Part shown: one piece after another, positions 7,193 through 16,889 of the stretch
How the letters are laid out: the number at the start of each line of letters is the position of its first letter
Numbering within the stretch: position 1 is the stretch's first letter
Assembly (NCBI GenBank): GCA_944376715.1
Contig: CALWDO010000029.1
Location: 1 to 37,202 of the forward strand
Direction of reading: 5' to 3'
DNA length: 37,202 nucleotides
From: an uncultured Lachnoclostridium sp.
Lineage (GTDB): Bacteria > Bacillota > Clostridia > Lachnospirales > Lachnospiraceae
Position numbers and translations under genes: made by a program
The notes under the pieces: model-generated
Databases searched by the model: none
Seen by the model: the letters and a program-made list of their open reading frames with translations, nothing else
What the model was told of the DNA's origin: nothing

Positions 7193-7273
7193 TTGTTCAC
7201 CTGGCCGGTATCCGCGGCCTAATCCTTTGGGAAATCAGATCGAGACGGTCAGATGGTTTAGATTCATATACAT

Positions 7274-7302
7274 ATAATAACATACAGTATCATAAAATAC
7301 AA
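7274..7302 (-). promoter_or_regulatory. Promoter for the Rpn-like cluster
   Basis: On the minus strand, TTGTAT (7302-7297) and TATTAT (7279-7274) are 17 bases apart in a very AT-rich stretch. It lies about 80 bases before the TTG of copy C and is not part of the repeated unit, so copy B has no equivalent. Confidence 0.5.
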
Positions 7303-7360
7303 CTGAAAATATCAAGTTGTAAATCTTTGTGCACAATCCTGAAAATTGAAAACAAATGAT

Positions 7361-7406
7361 GAACAAAAGAAGCGGCGCAAGGGCTTTTGAAAGACCTCTG
7401 CGCCGC
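7361..7406 (-). terminator. Terminator after pyrG
   Basis: On the minus strand, GCGGCGCA pairs with TGCGCCGC with further pairing inside the loop (AGGTC/AGCCCT region), followed by TTCTTTTGTTC. It follows the pyrG stop by about 20 bases. Confidence 0.85.
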
Positions 7407-7426
7407 AATATATGACAGTTGAAATG

Positions 7427-9031
7427 TTATTTTTTTGCTTTCAGCGCCGCTTCTATGAATCCGCGGAACAGCGGATGCGGACGGTTTGGCCTGGACTTCA
7501 GCTCCGGATGAGCCTGGGTGGCCAGGAAGAAAGGATGATCCTTCAGCTCGATCATCTCCACGATCCGGCCGTCGGGAGACAGCCCCGACAGAGTCATGCC
7601 TTTTTCCGTCAGCAGCGCGCGGAAGTCGTTGTTGACTTCATAACGGTGGCGGTGACGTTCATGGATCAGCTCTTCGCCGTAGAGTTCATACGCTTTGGAA
7701 TTCTTATCCAGCACGCAGGGGAAAGAGCCCAGGCGGAGGGTTCCGCCGATATCCTCCACGCCGTTCTGATCCGGCATCAGCGCGATGACCGGATAGGGGG
7801 TGTTGGGATCCAGCTCGATGCTGTGCGCGGTTTCCAGACCAGCCACATGGCGTACGTATTCCACGATGGCCAGCTGCATGCCCAGACACAGTCCCAGGAA
7901 CGGGATCTTGTGTTCTCTGGCGTACTGGATCGCGGTGATTTTGCCATCGATGCCCCGGTCTCCGAATCCGCCCGGTACCAGGATGCCGCTTACGTCGCCC
8001 AGGATCTCGTCCACATTTTCCGGGGTCACTTTTTCAGAATCTACCCATTTGATATGAACCACGGCGCGGTTGGCGATACCGCCGTGTTTGAGCGCTTCTA
8101 CTACGGAGATATAGGCGTCATGAAGCTGAATGTATTTGCCTACCAGGGCCACAGTCACTTCCGTCACCGGATGACGCAGCTTGTTCACCATTTCGATCCA
8201 GTCTGTGAGATCGGGCTCCGGGCAGGGCAGATGCAGACATTCGCAGGCCACCTGGGCCAGATGCTCTTTTTCCATGGCCAGGGGCGCTTCGTACAGATAT
8301 TCCACATCCAGGTTCTGCAGCACATTTTCTTTTGGCACGTTGCAGAACAGGGAGATTTTGTCTTTGATGCCTTTTTCCAGAGGAAGTTCTGTACGGCATA
8401 CAATGATATCCGGCTGGATTCCCATGCTCTGTAAAGCCTTGACAGAAGTCTGGGTCGGTTTGGTTTTCATCTCTCCGGAAGCCTTCAAATAGGGGATCAG
8501 CGTTACATGGATCAGAATCGCGTTTTCGCGGCCCACTTCATGCTGGAACTGTCGGATGGCCTCCAGGAAAGGCTGGCTTTCGATATCGCCTACCGTACCG
8601 CCGATCTCAATGATGGCGATATGCATGTCCTCGGATGTATAGTTCCGGTAGAAACGGCTCTTGATCTCATTGGTAATATGGGGGATGACCTGGACGGTGC
8701 CTCCGCCGTAGTCTCCGCGCCGCTCTTTCTGCAGGACGCTCCAGTAGACTTTTCCGGTGGTGACATTGGAATGCTTATCCAGATTCTCGTCAATAAACCT
8801 CTCATAGTGTCCCAAATCCAGATCTGTCTCGGTACCGTCGTCGGTGACGAAGACTTCTCCGTGCTGGACCGGGTTCATGGTACCCGGATCGATGTTGATG
8901 TACGGGTCAAATTTCTGCATGGTAATCTTATAGCCCCGCGCTTTCAGAAGGCGGCCCAGGGAAGCGGCGGTGATGCCTTTTCCGAGTCCTGATACGACGC
9001 CTCCGGTGACAAATACATATTTTACTGGCAT
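7427..9031 (-). CDS. pyrG: CTP synthase
   Basis: Converts UTP to CTP using ATP and glutamine, the last step of pyrimidine nucleotide synthesis. The 534-residue length is normal. The synthetase half has [10 protein letters not shown] at residues 10-19 and the allosteric/UTP region around I-E-I-G-G-T-V-G-D (142-150). The glutaminase half has the nucleophile in G-L-C-L-G-M-Q (Cys382) and the His508/Glu510 pair in A-H-P-E. The start has AAGGAG 8 bases before the ATG. A terminator-like hairpin ends only about 20 bases before the ATG and leaves no room for a promoter, so expression appears to depend on read-through from upstream. Confidence 0.97.
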   Translation of the reverse strand: MPVKYVFVTGGVVSGLGKGITAASLGRLLKARGYKITMQKFDPYINIDPGTMNPVQHGEVFVTDDGTETDLDLGHYERFIDENLDKHSNVTTGKVYWSVLQKERRGDYGGGTVQVIPHITNEIKSRFYRNYTSEDMHIAIIEIGGTVGDIESQPFLEAIRQFQHEVGRENAILIHVTLIPYLKASGEMKTKPTQTSVKALQSMGIQPDIIVCRTELPLEKGIKDKISLFCNVPKENVLQNLDVEYLYEAPLAMEKEHLAQVACECLHLPCPEPDLTDWIEMVNKLRHPVTEVTVALVGKYIQLHDAYISVVEALKHGGIANRAVVHIKWVDSEKVTPENVDEILGDVSGILVPGGFGDRGIDGKITAIQYAREHKIPFLGLCLGMQLAIVEYVRHVAGLETAHSIELDPNTPYPVIALMPDQNGVEDIGGTLRLGSFPCVLDKNSKAYELYGEELIHERHRHRYEVNNDFRALLTEKGMTLSGLSPDGRIVEMIELKDHPFFLATQAHPELKSRPNRPHPLFRGFIEAALKAKK

Positions 9032-9052
9032 GATGATATCTCCTTTTCATTG

Positions 9053-9092
9053 AAAAAGAGCAAAAGATCCCTTGCCGGGAGCGCCTTTGCTC
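9053..9092 (-). terminator. Terminator or attenuator in the pyrG leader
   Basis: On the minus strand, GAGCAAA (9092-9086) pairs with TTTGCTC (9064-9058), an inner TCCC/GGGA pair adds to the stem, and TTTTT follows at 9057-9053. It stands between the DUF1846 gene and pyrG. The 5' arm contains GCTCCC. B. subtilis pyrG is controlled by a leader terminator answering to CTP, but the GGGC transcript start needed for that mechanism was not found here. Confidence 0.8.
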
Positions 9093-9109
9093 TCATTGGT
9101 TGCTTATTC

Positions 9110-10594
9110 TTAACGGTGGTACAGTGCCTGGGACTGATAGGAAGGCTCGCAGGTCAGGTTGACGCCCAGCTTGCGGAAGACTCCTGTGTCTACCTGGGAC
9201 AAGATCACGCTGGAGTGTACCTCGGCTCCATGCAGGTTCTGCAGCTGGTCCATGGCGAGCTTTGCCTTTTCATCGGTGGCTGCGCAGATGGACAGCGCGA
9301 TCAGTACCTCGTCTGTGTGAAGACGAGGGTTTTTATTGTGAAGATGCGAGACCTTCAGAGCCTGGATCGGTTCGATGATGGTCGGCGAGATCAGCTGAAC
9401 TTCGTCGTCGATGCCTGCCAGGACTTTTAAAGCGTTTAACAATAATGCGGAAGCCGCGCCCAGAAGGGAACTGGTCTTGCCTGTGAGGATGCGTCCGTCC
9501 GGCAGCTCGATGGCTGCTGCCGGTTCCCCGGTGGTCTCTGCCTTCAGATTGGCGGCGCTGATGACCGGGCGGTCTGCTGCGGTGATGCCGGCCTGCTTCA
9601 TAAGCAGTTCGATCTTCATCAGCTGTGCGTCGGTGGCGGTGCCCTGACGTTTCATACACAGCGTCTGATAATATCTGCGGATAATCTCCTGCCGTGCCGC
9701 TTCCTGTACGGCTTCATCGTCGCAGATTCCGTAACCTGCCATATTGACGCCCATGTCTGTGGGAGACTTGTAAGGGCATTCTCCCATGATCGTCTCAAAG
9801 ATGGCTTTTAGAACAGGGAACACTTCCACATCCCGGTTGTAGTTGATGGCGGTCTTGCCGTATGCCTCCAGATGGAACGGGTCGATCATGTTCACATCGT
9901 CCAGATCCGCCGTGGCGGCCTCATAGGCCAGGTTGACCGGGTGTTTCAGCGGAATATTCCAGATGGGGAATGTCTCATATTTGGCGTATCCGGCCTGGAT
10001 GCCTCTTTTGTATTCATGATAAAGCTGGGAGAGACAGGTGGCCATCTTGCCGCTGCCCGGTCCCGGGGCCGTGATGACCACCAGAGAGCGGGAAGTCTCT
10101 ATGTATTCGTTCCTCCCGTATCCCTCGTCGCTGACGATGTAGGACACATTGTACGGATATCCTTCGATGGGGTAATGACGGTAGACTTTTACTCCCAGAG
10201 CTTCCAGCTTGCGCTGATATGCGGCGGCGCTGGGCTGTCCGGCGTATTGGGTCAGACATACGCTGCCCACGTACAGGCCATAGTCGCGGAAGGTGTCGAT
10301 CAGGCGCAGCACATCCATATCATAGGTGATCCCCAGATCGGAGCGCACTTTGCTTTTTTCGATGTCGGCCGCGTTGATGACGATGATGATCTCCGCCTGA
10401 TCCTTCAGCTGTACCAGCATATTGATCTTGCTGTCCGGCTTGAAACCGGGCAGCACCCGGGAGGCGTGGTAGTCGTCGAAGAGCTTGCCGCCAAATTCCA
10501 GATACAGCTTGCCGCCGAAACTCTGGATGCGTTCTTTGATCTTCTCAGACTGCAGTTTTAGGTATTTATCATTGTCGAATCCTGTTTTTTTCAT
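9110..10594 (-). CDS. DUF1846 family protein
   Basis: A 494-residue protein, the usual length for the DUF1846 family, which is widespread in Firmicutes and has no settled function. The segment [10 protein letters not shown] (about residue 200) looks like a nucleotide-binding loop. The N-terminal half has alternating strands and helices with N-A-A-D-I-E-K-S-K. The start is the ATG at 10594, with GGAGG 5 bases upstream; an in-frame upstream ATG lacks an SD. It has its own promoter, divergent from ftsH. It is followed on the same strand by the hairpin in front of pyrG. No link to pyrimidine synthesis is shown beyond position. Confidence 0.9.
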   Translation of the reverse strand: MKKTGFDNDKYLKLQSEKIKERIQSFGGKLYLEFGGKLFDDYHASRVLPGFKPDSKINMLVQLKDQAEIIIVINAADIEKSKVRSDLGITYDMDVLRLIDTFRDYGLYVGSVCLTQYAGQPSAAAYQRKLEALGVKVYRHYPIEGYPYNVSYIVSDEGYGRNEYIETSRSLVVITAPGPGSGKMATCLSQLYHEYKRGIQAGYAKYETFPIWNIPLKHPVNLAYEAATADLDDVNMIDPFHLEAYGKTAINYNRDVEVFPVLKAIFETIMGECPYKSPTDMGVNMAGYGICDDEAVQEAARQEIIRRYYQTLCMKRQGTATDAQLMKIELLMKQAGITAADRPVISAANLKAETTGEPAAAIELPDGRILTGKTSSLLGAASALLLNALKVLAGIDDEVQLISPTIIEPIQALKVSHLHNKNPRLHTDEVLIALSICAATDEKAKLAMDQLQNLHGAEVHSSVILSQVDTGVFRKLGVNLTCEPSYQSQALYHR

Positions 10595-10627
10595 GAAAGC
10601 CTCCGTAAAAAGCAAATATCTTCCACT

Positions 10628-10656
10628 ATCATACAAAAAAAGAATAGCAAAATCAA
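10628..10656 (-). promoter_or_regulatory. Promoter of the DUF1846 gene
   Basis: On the minus strand, TTGATT (10656-10651) and TATGAT (10633-10628) are 17 bases apart, about 35 bases before the ATG at 10594. Confidence 0.7.
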
Positions 10657-10710
10657 TGGAAAATTTATATTTATTTTATAAAATGGACTTTCGAAATTCA
10701 CAAAGGCGTA

Positions 10711-10739
10711 TTGATTTATATTTGAAGGTTCACTATAAT
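10711..10739 (+). promoter_or_regulatory. Promoter of ftsH
   Basis: TTGATT (10711-10716) and a perfect TATAAT (10734-10739) are 17 bases apart, about 30 bases before the ftsH start. It is back to back with the promoter of the DUF1846 gene, with about 55 bases between the two -35 boxes. Confidence 0.75.
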
Positions 10740-10768
10740 AAAGAGTGCTACGCGCAAGGAGGAAAAAG

Positions 10769-12667
10769 ATGAATAACAACACAACTCCGAATAATGGAGA
10801 CAAGGATAATAGAGGCTCCGGGAACAGACAGAGTATTCTGATGTTCGTGGTGCTGATGCTTGCCGCTTTTCTGATATTCGGATTTCTGCAGAAAACATTT
10901 ACAGAGGCCACGACCAGGGAGATCAGCTACGATGAGTTCCTGACCATGCTGGAAGAAGGAAAGGTGGCCAAGGTAGAAGATACCTACAATACGTGGAAGA
11001 TTACGCCCAAGGAGCAGCCCTTCGGGGAAAATGGCATTGAACTTACCTATTATACAGGCAAGATGGACGACCCGGATCTGCTTGCCCTGATGAGGGAACA
11101 GGGAGTGGAGATCGACCCGTATATCCCGGATACTACTTCGTCAATGATCTATCAGCTGGCGTCGATACTGCTGCCGATCCTGGTGATGGTTCTGGTGCTC
11201 AATTATGTGATGCGCCGCATGGGAGGCGGCGGTATGATGGGCGTGGGAAAGAGCAAGGCAAAGGTCTACATCGAGAAGGAGACGGGAGTCACCTTCAAGG
11301 ATGTGGCGGGTGAAGAAGAAGCGAAGGAGTCACTGGTGGAAGTGGTGGACTTTCTTCATAACCCGGATAAATACGTAGAGATCGGAGCCAAGCTGCCCAA
11401 AGGCGCGCTGCTGGTGGGCCCGCCCGGAACCGGTAAGACGCTGCTGGCCAAGGCGGTGGCAGGGGAGGCGCATGTGCCGTTCTTTTCCCTGGCCGGATCG
11501 GATTTTGTAGAGATGTTCGTAGGCGTGGGCGCGTCCCGTGTCCGCGACCTGTTTGAAGAGGCCAAGAAAAACGCGCCGTGTATCATCTTTATTGATGAGA
11601 TTGACGCCATTGGAAAGAGCCGTGATTCCCGTCTGGGAGGAAACGACGAGCGGGAGCAGACCCTGAACCAGCTCCTGGCAGAGATGGATGGTTTTGACAG
11701 CAACAAGGCCTGCATCGTTCTGGCGGCTACCAACCGTCCGGAGATCCTGGATCAGGCGCTGCTGCGTCCGGGGCGTTTTGACCGGAGGATCATCGTGGAG
11801 CGGCCGGATCTGAAGGGACGTGTGGAGATCCTGAAGGTTCATTCTAAGAACGTGAAGATGGACGAGACGGTGGATCTGGAAGCCCTGGGTCTTGCCACCA
11901 GCGGAGCTGTGGGCGCGGATCTGGCGAATATGATCAATGAGGCCGCTATCCTGGCGGTAAAGAACGGACGGAAGGCGATCTGTCAGAAAGACCTGTTCGA
12001 AGCCATGGAAGTAGTCCTTATGGGCAAGGAGAAGAAAGACCGTATTCTGAGCCCGGAGGAGAGAAAGATTGTATCCTATCACGAGGTGGGACACGCGCTG
12101 GTCAGCGCCCTGCAGAAGGACGCGGAGCCGGTGCAGAAGATCACGATTGTGCCCCGTACCATGGGAGCGCTGGGATATGTATTGCAGACTCCGGAGGAAG
12201 AAAAGTACTTATTGACTAAGAAGGAGATCGAAGCGCGGCTGGTGGTATGTCTGGGCGGCAGAGCAGCGGAGGAGATCGTCTTTGATACGGTCACTACAGG
12301 CGCTTCCAATGATATCGAGCAGGCCACCAGGCTGGCAAGAGCTATGGTGACGCAGTACGGCATGTCGGAGAAATTCGGCCTGATCGGTCTGGAGACCAAG
12401 GAGAGCATGTATCTGAACAATGGAACCGTGCTCAACTGCAGCGACCAGACGGCAACCGATGTGGACAGCGAAGTGATGCGTATCCTGAGGGAATCCTACG
12501 ACGAGGCTAAGCGGCTGCTCCTGGAGAACCGTACATGCCTGGACAAGATCGCGGAATTCCTGATCGAGAAGGAATCCATTACCGGTAAAGAATTTATGGA
12601 GATCTTCCATAAGACGAAGGAAGACCAGGAGGAATATCATCAGGAAGAATTGATATTTGCCGAATAA
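10769..12667 (+). CDS. ftsH: Membrane-bound ATP-dependent zinc metalloprotease FtsH
   Basis: Hexameric protease that unfolds and degrades membrane and misfolded proteins. Two membrane helices (about residues 22-40 and 127-147) enclose the outer FtsH domain. The AAA module has Walker A G-P-P-G-T-G-K-T (217-224), Walker B I-I-F-I-D-E-I-D (272-279) and the second region of homology around R-P-G-R-F-D-R (333-339). The zinc site H-E-V-G-H is at 438-442. The product is 632 residues, normal for the family. The start is chosen at 10769 because AGGAGG lies 7 bases upstream; an earlier in-frame start lacks an SD. It is a single-gene unit with its own promoter and terminator. Confidence 0.97.
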   Translation: MNNNTTPNNGDKDNRGSGNRQSILMFVVLMLAAFLIFGFLQKTFTEATTREISYDEFLTMLEEGKVAKVEDTYNTWKITPKEQPFGENGIELTYYTGKMDDPDLLALMREQGVEIDPYIPDTTSSMIYQLASILLPILVMVLVLNYVMRRMGGGGMMGVGKSKAKVYIEKETGVTFKDVAGEEEAKESLVEVVDFLHNPDKYVEIGAKLPKGALLVGPPGTGKTLLAKAVAGEAHVPFFSLAGSDFVEMFVGVGASRVRDLFEEAKKNAPCIIFIDEIDAIGKSRDSRLGGNDEREQTLNQLLAEMDGFDSNKACIVLAATNRPEILDQALLRPGRFDRRIIVERPDLKGRVEILKVHSKNVKMDETVDLEALGLATSGAVGADLANMINEAAILAVKNGRKAICQKDLFEAMEVVLMGKEKKDRILSPEERKIVSYHEVGHALVSALQKDAEPVQKITIVPRTMGALGYVLQTPEEEKYLLTKKEIEARLVVCLGGRAAEEIVFDTVTTGASNDIEQATRLARAMVTQYGMSEKFGLIGLETKESMYLNNGTVLNCSDQTATDVDSEVMRILRESYDEAKRLLLENRTCLDKIAEFLIEKESITGKEFMEIFHKTKEDQEEYHQEELIFAE

Positions 12668-12674
12668 GAAGAGA

Positions 12675-12703
12675 ACGGGGCTTGCAAAAAGGCCCCGTTT
12701 TTT
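12675..12703 (+). terminator. Terminator after ftsH
   Basis: ACGGGGC and GGCCCCGT form a GC-rich stem with a loop of about 9 bases, followed by six T residues, eight bases after the ftsH stop. Confidence 0.92.
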
Positions 12704-12763
12704 AAACGGGACGCGTTTCCGCAGGCGTATGCGGACGTGTATATTCGGCAGAAGGGAGGAAAT

Positions 12764-14581
12764 ATGGCGTTTGATATAGAAGAAGAGCTGAAAAAGCTTC
12801 CGGCAAAGCCCGGCGTCTATCTGATGCACGACGAAAAGGACGCGATCATCTATGTGGGAAAAGCCGTTTCTCTGAAAAACCGTGTGCGGCAGTATTTTCA
12901 GGCCAGCCGGAACCGGGGCGTCAAGATCGACCAGATGGTGTCCCACATTGCCAGATTTGAGTACATCATCACGGATTCGGAACTGGAAGCGCTGGTACTG
13001 GAGTGCAATCTGATCAAGGAGCACAGGCCGAAGTACAATACCATGCTCATGGATGACAAGACGTATCCGTTTATCAAGGTAACGGTACAGGAGGAGTATC
13101 CGAGGGTGCTTTTTTCCCGGCGGATGAGCAAGGATCATGCGAAATATTTTGGACCGTACACCAGCGCCGGAGCGGTGAAGGACACCATAGATCTGATCCA
13201 CAAGCTGTACGGGATCCGCTCCTGCAACCGGGCGCTGCCCAAGATGATCGGAAAGGACCGTCCCTGCCTGAATTACCATATTCATCAGTGCCCGGCGCCC
13301 TGTCAGGGGTATATTTCCAAAGAAGCCTACGGGGAATCGGTGAAGAAGGCTCTGTCATTTCTGAACGGAAATTACGCGCCGGTGCTGGGAGAGCTGGAAG
13401 AAAAGATGAAGCAGGCGTCGGAGAATCTGGAGTTTGAGAAGGCCATCGAGTACCGGGAACTTTTGAACAGCGTGAGCCAGATCGCCCAGAAGCAGAAGAT
13501 CACCAGCAGCGACATGGGGGACCGGGATATTATCGCCCTGGCGACGGAGAAGGAAGACGCGGTAGTGCAGATATTCTTTGTCCGGGACGGACGTCTGATC
13601 GGAAGAGACCATTTTTGTATCCGGATCATGGGAGACGACAGTCCGGAGGAAGTGCTGGGCGCGTTTTTAAAGCAATTCTATGCGGGAACGCCTTATATTC
13701 CCCGGCTGCTGATGCTCCAGTACGAGGTCCCGGATCAGAACCTGATCGAAGAATGGCTGACAGGCAGACGGGGACAGAAAGTCCATATCCAGGTGCCCAG
13801 AAAAGGGGAAAAAGAAAAGCTGGTGGAACTGGCATACAAGAATGCCCAGATGGTGCTCACCCAGGACCGGGAAAGGATCCGCAGGGAGGAAGGGAGAACC
13901 ATAGGCGCCATGAAAGAGATCGCGAAGCTCCTGGGACTTCCTAAACTGGAACGGGTGGAAGCTTATGATATTTCCAATATCAGCGGATTCCAGACGGTGG
14001 GATCCATGGTGGTATATGAAAAGGGAAGGCCGAAAAGATCAGACTACCGGAAGTTCCGCATCCGGGGAGTACAGGGCGCGGATGATTATGCCAGTATGGA
14101 GGAAATGCTCACCAGAAGATTGTCACACTATGAAAATTATCCGGATCTGATCATGATGGACGGCGGAAAAGGACAGGTAAATGTGGCGTTAAAAGTCATG
14201 GAGGCGCTGCATCTGCAGATTCCCGTCTGCGGCATGGTCAAGGACGACCGGCACCGGACCCGCGGAATCTATTTTCAGAATGAGGAGATTCCCATCAGCC
14301 GGGACAGCGAAGGATTCCGGCTGGTGACCAGGATCCAGGACGAGGCGCACCGCTTCGCCATTGAGTATCATCGGTCGCTGCGCAGCAAAGAACAGGTGCA
14401 TTCGGTGCTGGACGACATCCCGGGCATCGGTCCGGCCCGCAGAAAGGCGCTGATGAGGGCCTTTCGGACGCTGGAGGACATCCGCAGCGCCAGTGTGGAG
14501 CAGCTTACGCAGGTCGAAGGGATGAATTCCCGCGCGGCTGCTCAGGTATATGACTTTTTCCATGCGCAGGAGAAGGAATAG
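12764..14581 (+). CDS. uvrC: Excinuclease ABC subunit C
   Basis: Makes both cuts next to bulky DNA lesions in nucleotide excision repair, working with UvrA and UvrB. The order is: GIY-YIG endonuclease domain at the N-terminus (P-G-V-Y-L-M then I-I-Y-V-G-K-A), a Cys-rich segment around C-P-A-P-C (about residue 180), a UVR motif with E-F-E-K-A near residue 220, the RNase H-like second nuclease domain (A-Y-D-I-S-N-I-S-G and M-M-D-G-G-K-G-Q), and C-terminal helix-hairpin-helix motifs (D-D-I-P-G-I-G-P). The 605-residue length is normal. The start at 12764 has GGGAGG upstream. No promoter is obvious in the 60 bases after the ftsH terminator. Confidence 0.97.
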   Translation: MAFDIEEELKKLPAKPGVYLMHDEKDAIIYVGKAVSLKNRVRQYFQASRNRGVKIDQMVSHIARFEYIITDSELEALVLECNLIKEHRPKYNTMLMDDKTYPFIKVTVQEEYPRVLFSRRMSKDHAKYFGPYTSAGAVKDTIDLIHKLYGIRSCNRALPKMIGKDRPCLNYHIHQCPAPCQGYISKEAYGESVKKALSFLNGNYAPVLGELEEKMKQASENLEFEKAIEYRELLNSVSQIAQKQKITSSDMGDRDIIALATEKEDAVVQIFFVRDGRLIGRDHFCIRIMGDDSPEEVLGAFLKQFYAGTPYIPRLLMLQYEVPDQNLIEEWLTGRRGQKVHIQVPRKGEKEKLVELAYKNAQMVLTQDRERIRREEGRTIGAMKEIAKLLGLPKLERVEAYDISNISGFQTVGSMVVYEKGRPKRSDYRKFRIRGVQGADDYASMEEMLTRRLSHYENYPDLIMMDGGKGQVNVALKVMEALHLQIPVCGMVKDDRHRTRGIYFQNEEIPISRDSEGFRLVTRIQDEAHRFAIEYHRSLRSKEQVHSVLDDIPGIGPARRKALMRAFRTLEDIRSASVEQLTQVEGMNSRAAAQVYDFFHAQEKE

Positions 14582-14591
14582 GCGCTGTTCC

Positions 14592-14620
14592 TTGAAATCA
14601 TAGTAAAAAGATGATATGAT
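14592..14620 (+). promoter_or_regulatory. Promoter of hprK
   Basis: TTGAAA (14592-14597) and TATGAT (14615-14620) are 17 bases apart, just after the uvrC stop and about 70 bases before the hprK ATG. Confidence 0.72.
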
Positions 14621-14692
14621 ACTCATAAGTATGGCTGTCCGGAACGCGAGCGGGGCAGACTGATTAAATCCCAGGTTAGAAGGAGAACAAGC

Positions 14693-15625
14693 ATGCAGAG
14701 TGTAACATTGAATAAAATGATCGATAAGCTGGAACTGAAGAATCTGGTGCCGGAAGTGGAGACAGACGGGATCGTGATCAATAGTCCGGATATCAATCGC
14801 CCGGCATTGCAGTTGGCCGGATATTTCGCTCATTTTGCCAGTGAGCGGGTACAGATTATCGGATATGTGGAGTACACTTATCTGAAAAGTCTGCCCAGAG
14901 ATGAAAAGCTGCACAATTATGAACGGTTTTTGTCCAGCGAGATTCCTTGTGTGATCTTTTCATCCAGGACGAAACCGGATGAAGACATGATCCTGCTGGC
15001 GCGCAAATACAAGAAACCTCTCCTGCACAGCAGCCGTACGACTACGTCCCTTATGGCGGAAGTGATCCGCTGGCTGGGCGTGGAGCTGGCGCCCTGCATC
15101 TCGATCCACGGTGTTCTGGTGGACGTGTACGGCGAGGGCGTGCTGATCATGGGCGAGAGCGGCATCGGGAAGAGTGAAGCTGCGCTGGAACTGATCAAGA
15201 GAGGACACCGTCTGATCACGGATGATGTGGTAGAGATTCACAAGGTCAGCGACGATACTCTGGTAGGGACTGCTCCGGAGATCACCAGGCATTTTATAGA
15301 GCTGCGCGGCATCGGCATTATCGATGTCAAGACGCTGTACGGCGTGGAGAGCGTGAAAGAGACACAGGGCATCGATATGGTTATCAAGCTGGAAGAGTGG
15401 GATAAAGATAAGGATTACGACCGCCTGGGACTGAATGAAGAATATACGGAATTTCTGGGCAATAAGGTGGTCTGCCATTCTATTCCGATCCGTCCGGGCC
15501 GCAACCTGGCGATCATCGTGGAATCTGCCGCGGTTAACCACAGACAGAAGAAGATGGGATATAACGCAGCTCAGGAACTGTACCGCAGAGTGCAGGAGAG
15601 CATCGCAAAAAATAAGAATAAATAA
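14693..15625 (+). CDS. hprK: HPr kinase/phosphorylase
   Basis: Phosphorylates and dephosphorylates HPr on Ser46, the switch of carbon catabolite control in Firmicutes. The N-terminal domain (about 1-130) is followed by the kinase domain with P-loop G-E-S-G-I-G-K-S (154-161), the acidic pair in I-T-D-D-V-V, and the family signature around E-L-R-G-I-G-I-I-D. The product is 310 residues, normal. AGAAGGAG precedes the ATG. The next gene, a ROK glucokinase, follows after 24 bases, joining a carbon-control regulator with sugar phosphorylation, probably in one transcript. Confidence 0.97.
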   Translation: MQSVTLNKMIDKLELKNLVPEVETDGIVINSPDINRPALQLAGYFAHFASERVQIIGYVEYTYLKSLPRDEKLHNYERFLSSEIPCVIFSSRTKPDEDMILLARKYKKPLLHSSRTTTSLMAEVIRWLGVELAPCISIHGVLVDVYGEGVLIMGESGIGKSEAALELIKRGHRLITDDVVEIHKVSDDTLVGTAPEITRHFIELRGIGIIDVKTLYGVESVKETQGIDMVIKLEEWDKDKDYDRLGLNEEYTEFLGNKVVCHSIPIRPGRNLAIIVESAAVNHRQKKMGYNAAQELYRRVQESIAKNKNK

Positions 15626-15649
15626 GATCTCAGGATGGGGGACGAGAAC

Positions 15650-16594
15650 ATGAAAGAGTATTGTTTCGGCATCGACATCGGAGGAACGACGGTAAAGATG
15701 GGACTGTTCCGCACAGACGGAACTCTTTTGGATAAATGGGAGATACCTACCAGGACAGAGAACGGAGGGGAGGCAATCCTTCCGGATATCGCCGCGTCCG
15801 CGCTTGGCAGACTGGAAAAAGCGGGACTTACGAAAGAGATGGTGAAGGGCATCGGCATCGATGTGCCGGGACCTATCAACGAAGAGGGAGTCGTACCTCA
15901 TACGGCGAACCTGGGCTGGGGATATAAAGAAGTGACCAGAGAGCTGGAGGAACTGACGGGACTGAAGTGCCGTGCAGGCAATGACGCCAATGTGGCGGCT
16001 CTGGGAGAGATGTGGAAAGGCGCGGCTGCCGGACACAGAAGCGGCGTTATGGTGACGCTGGGCACCGGCGTAGGCGGCGGCATTATCATCGGAGGAAAGA
16101 TCGTTACCGGGGCCAATGGAGCGGGCGGTGAGATCGGCCACATTCATGTGGACGACAACATCCCCGGCGTATGCGGATGCGGCAATCATGGATGTCTGGA
16201 ACAGGTAGCTTCCGCTAATGGCATCGTGCGCCTGGCCAGATGGATGATGGAAGAAAAAGGAGAGATCCGTACCTCCATAGATACAGAGAGCATGTCCTCT
16301 AAGGACATCTGGGACGCGGTGAAAGCGGGAGACGCATTTGCCATGGAAGTGGCAGAGCGTTTCGGAAAGTATCTGGGACTCGCGCTGGCCAATATTGCCA
16401 GTACGGTGGATCCGGAAGTGTTTGTCATTGGCGGCGGCGTGTCCAAAGCGGGTCAGATCGTTTTGGATTACATTCGGAAATATTATGTACAGTATACCTT
16501 CAGAAGCTGCAGGGACGCCAGATTCGTGCTGGCTGCCCTGGGAAACGACGCGGGGATCTATGGTTCGGCGAAACTGGTTATCGACGCGGCATAA
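15650..16594 (+). CDS. glk: ROK-family glucokinase
   Basis: Phosphorylates glucose (or a close sugar) with ATP to feed glycolysis. The 314-residue product has the ATP motif D-I-G-G-T-T-V-K at the N-terminus, G-T-G-V-G-G-G-I in the middle, the ROK sugar-binding E-I-G-H-I, and the zinc-binding C-G-C-G-N-H-G-C-L-E. No DNA-binding helix-turn-helix is present, so it is an enzyme rather than a ROK repressor. The start at 15650 is preceded by GGGGGA at 7 bases; an ATG 15 bases earlier has no SD. It is co-oriented and close to hprK and ends at a strong terminator. Confidence 0.95.
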   Translation: MKEYCFGIDIGGTTVKMGLFRTDGTLLDKWEIPTRTENGGEAILPDIAASALGRLEKAGLTKEMVKGIGIDVPGPINEEGVVPHTANLGWGYKEVTRELEELTGLKCRAGNDANVAALGEMWKGAAAGHRSGVMVTLGTGVGGGIIIGGKIVTGANGAGGEIGHIHVDDNIPGVCGCGNHGCLEQVASANGIVRLARWMMEEKGEIRTSIDTESMSSKDIWDAVKAGDAFAMEVAERFGKYLGLALANIASTVDPEVFVIGGGVSKAGQIVLDYIRKYYVQYTFRSCRDARFVLAALGNDAGIYGSAKLVIDAA

Positions 16595-16602
16595 GAGACA
16601 AA

Positions 16603-16654
16603 AGGCAGGAGACAGAAGCCGGACGGAAATGTCGGCGCAGTCTCCTGCCTTTTT
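16603..16654 (+). terminator. Terminator after the hprK-glk unit
   Basis: AGGCAGGAGAC and GTCTCCTGCCT form an 11-bp stem with a loop of about 26 bases that pairs further in part, followed by a T run. Confidence 0.9.
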
Positions 16655-16702
16655 ATTCCGCGGCGGCGAGCCGGAAGGACGCTGTGAGGGGCAAATACAG
16701 AC

Positions 16703-16731
16703 TTGCGTATTAATAGTGAGTGTGATACAAT
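16703..16731 (+). promoter_or_regulatory. Orphan promoter between glk and typA
   Basis: TTGCGT (16703-16708) and TACAAT (16726-16731) are 17 bases apart on the plus strand, downstream of the glk terminator. No gene with an SD follows. A transcript from about 16738 would run through a small palindrome (GGTGAGGTCTCACC) into the typA terminator hairpin. The rest of the 16655-16889 interval shows no coding potential. Confidence 0.45.
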
Positions 16732-16811
16732 TTCTCTGTGAAAGTCGGAATTCCGGTGAGGTCTCACCATATTTCCCGGTTACAATTTTAACATGCTGAT
16801 TTTGCACGGAT

Positions 16812-16881
16812 AAAAATATCCCCGTAAGAACCGGGCAGGAACATTTTTGCGTGCTCCTTTTGACGCCGGATTCTTACGGGG
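16812..16881 (-). terminator. Terminator after typA
   Basis: On the minus strand, CCCCGTAAGAA and CCGG pair with CCGG and TTCTTACGGGG (one bulged base), followed by ATATTTTTA. The long loop (about 30 bases) is unstructured. It could also fold in plus-strand RNA. Confidence 0.85.
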
Positions 16882-16889
16882 CTCTTATA

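Larger units (their letters stand above)
6218..7262 (-). repeat. Tandem direct repeat, unit C (gene plus leader)
   Basis: Second copy of the unit at 5159-6192. The shared leader (about 7193-7262) includes the short inverted motif around GACCGTCTC seen in both copies, followed by the AGGTGA and TTG start. The 3' end (repeat helix and tail) differs from unit B and is closer to the 4851-5162 gene, so the three copies are mosaic. Confidence 0.85.

Noticed and set aside
4851-7262. Rpn-like cluster as an insertion element or transposon
   Set aside because: No terminal inverted repeats, target duplications or recombinase were seen; repeat borders fit gene-plus-leader duplication.
14960-16807. Very long open frame on the minus strand, antisense to hprK and glk
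   Set aside because: It runs opposite to two clear genes with SDs and family motifs, has no SD or family likeness, and is a by-product of their codon use. The same holds for long antisense frames over pyrG, secA, hom and rnz.
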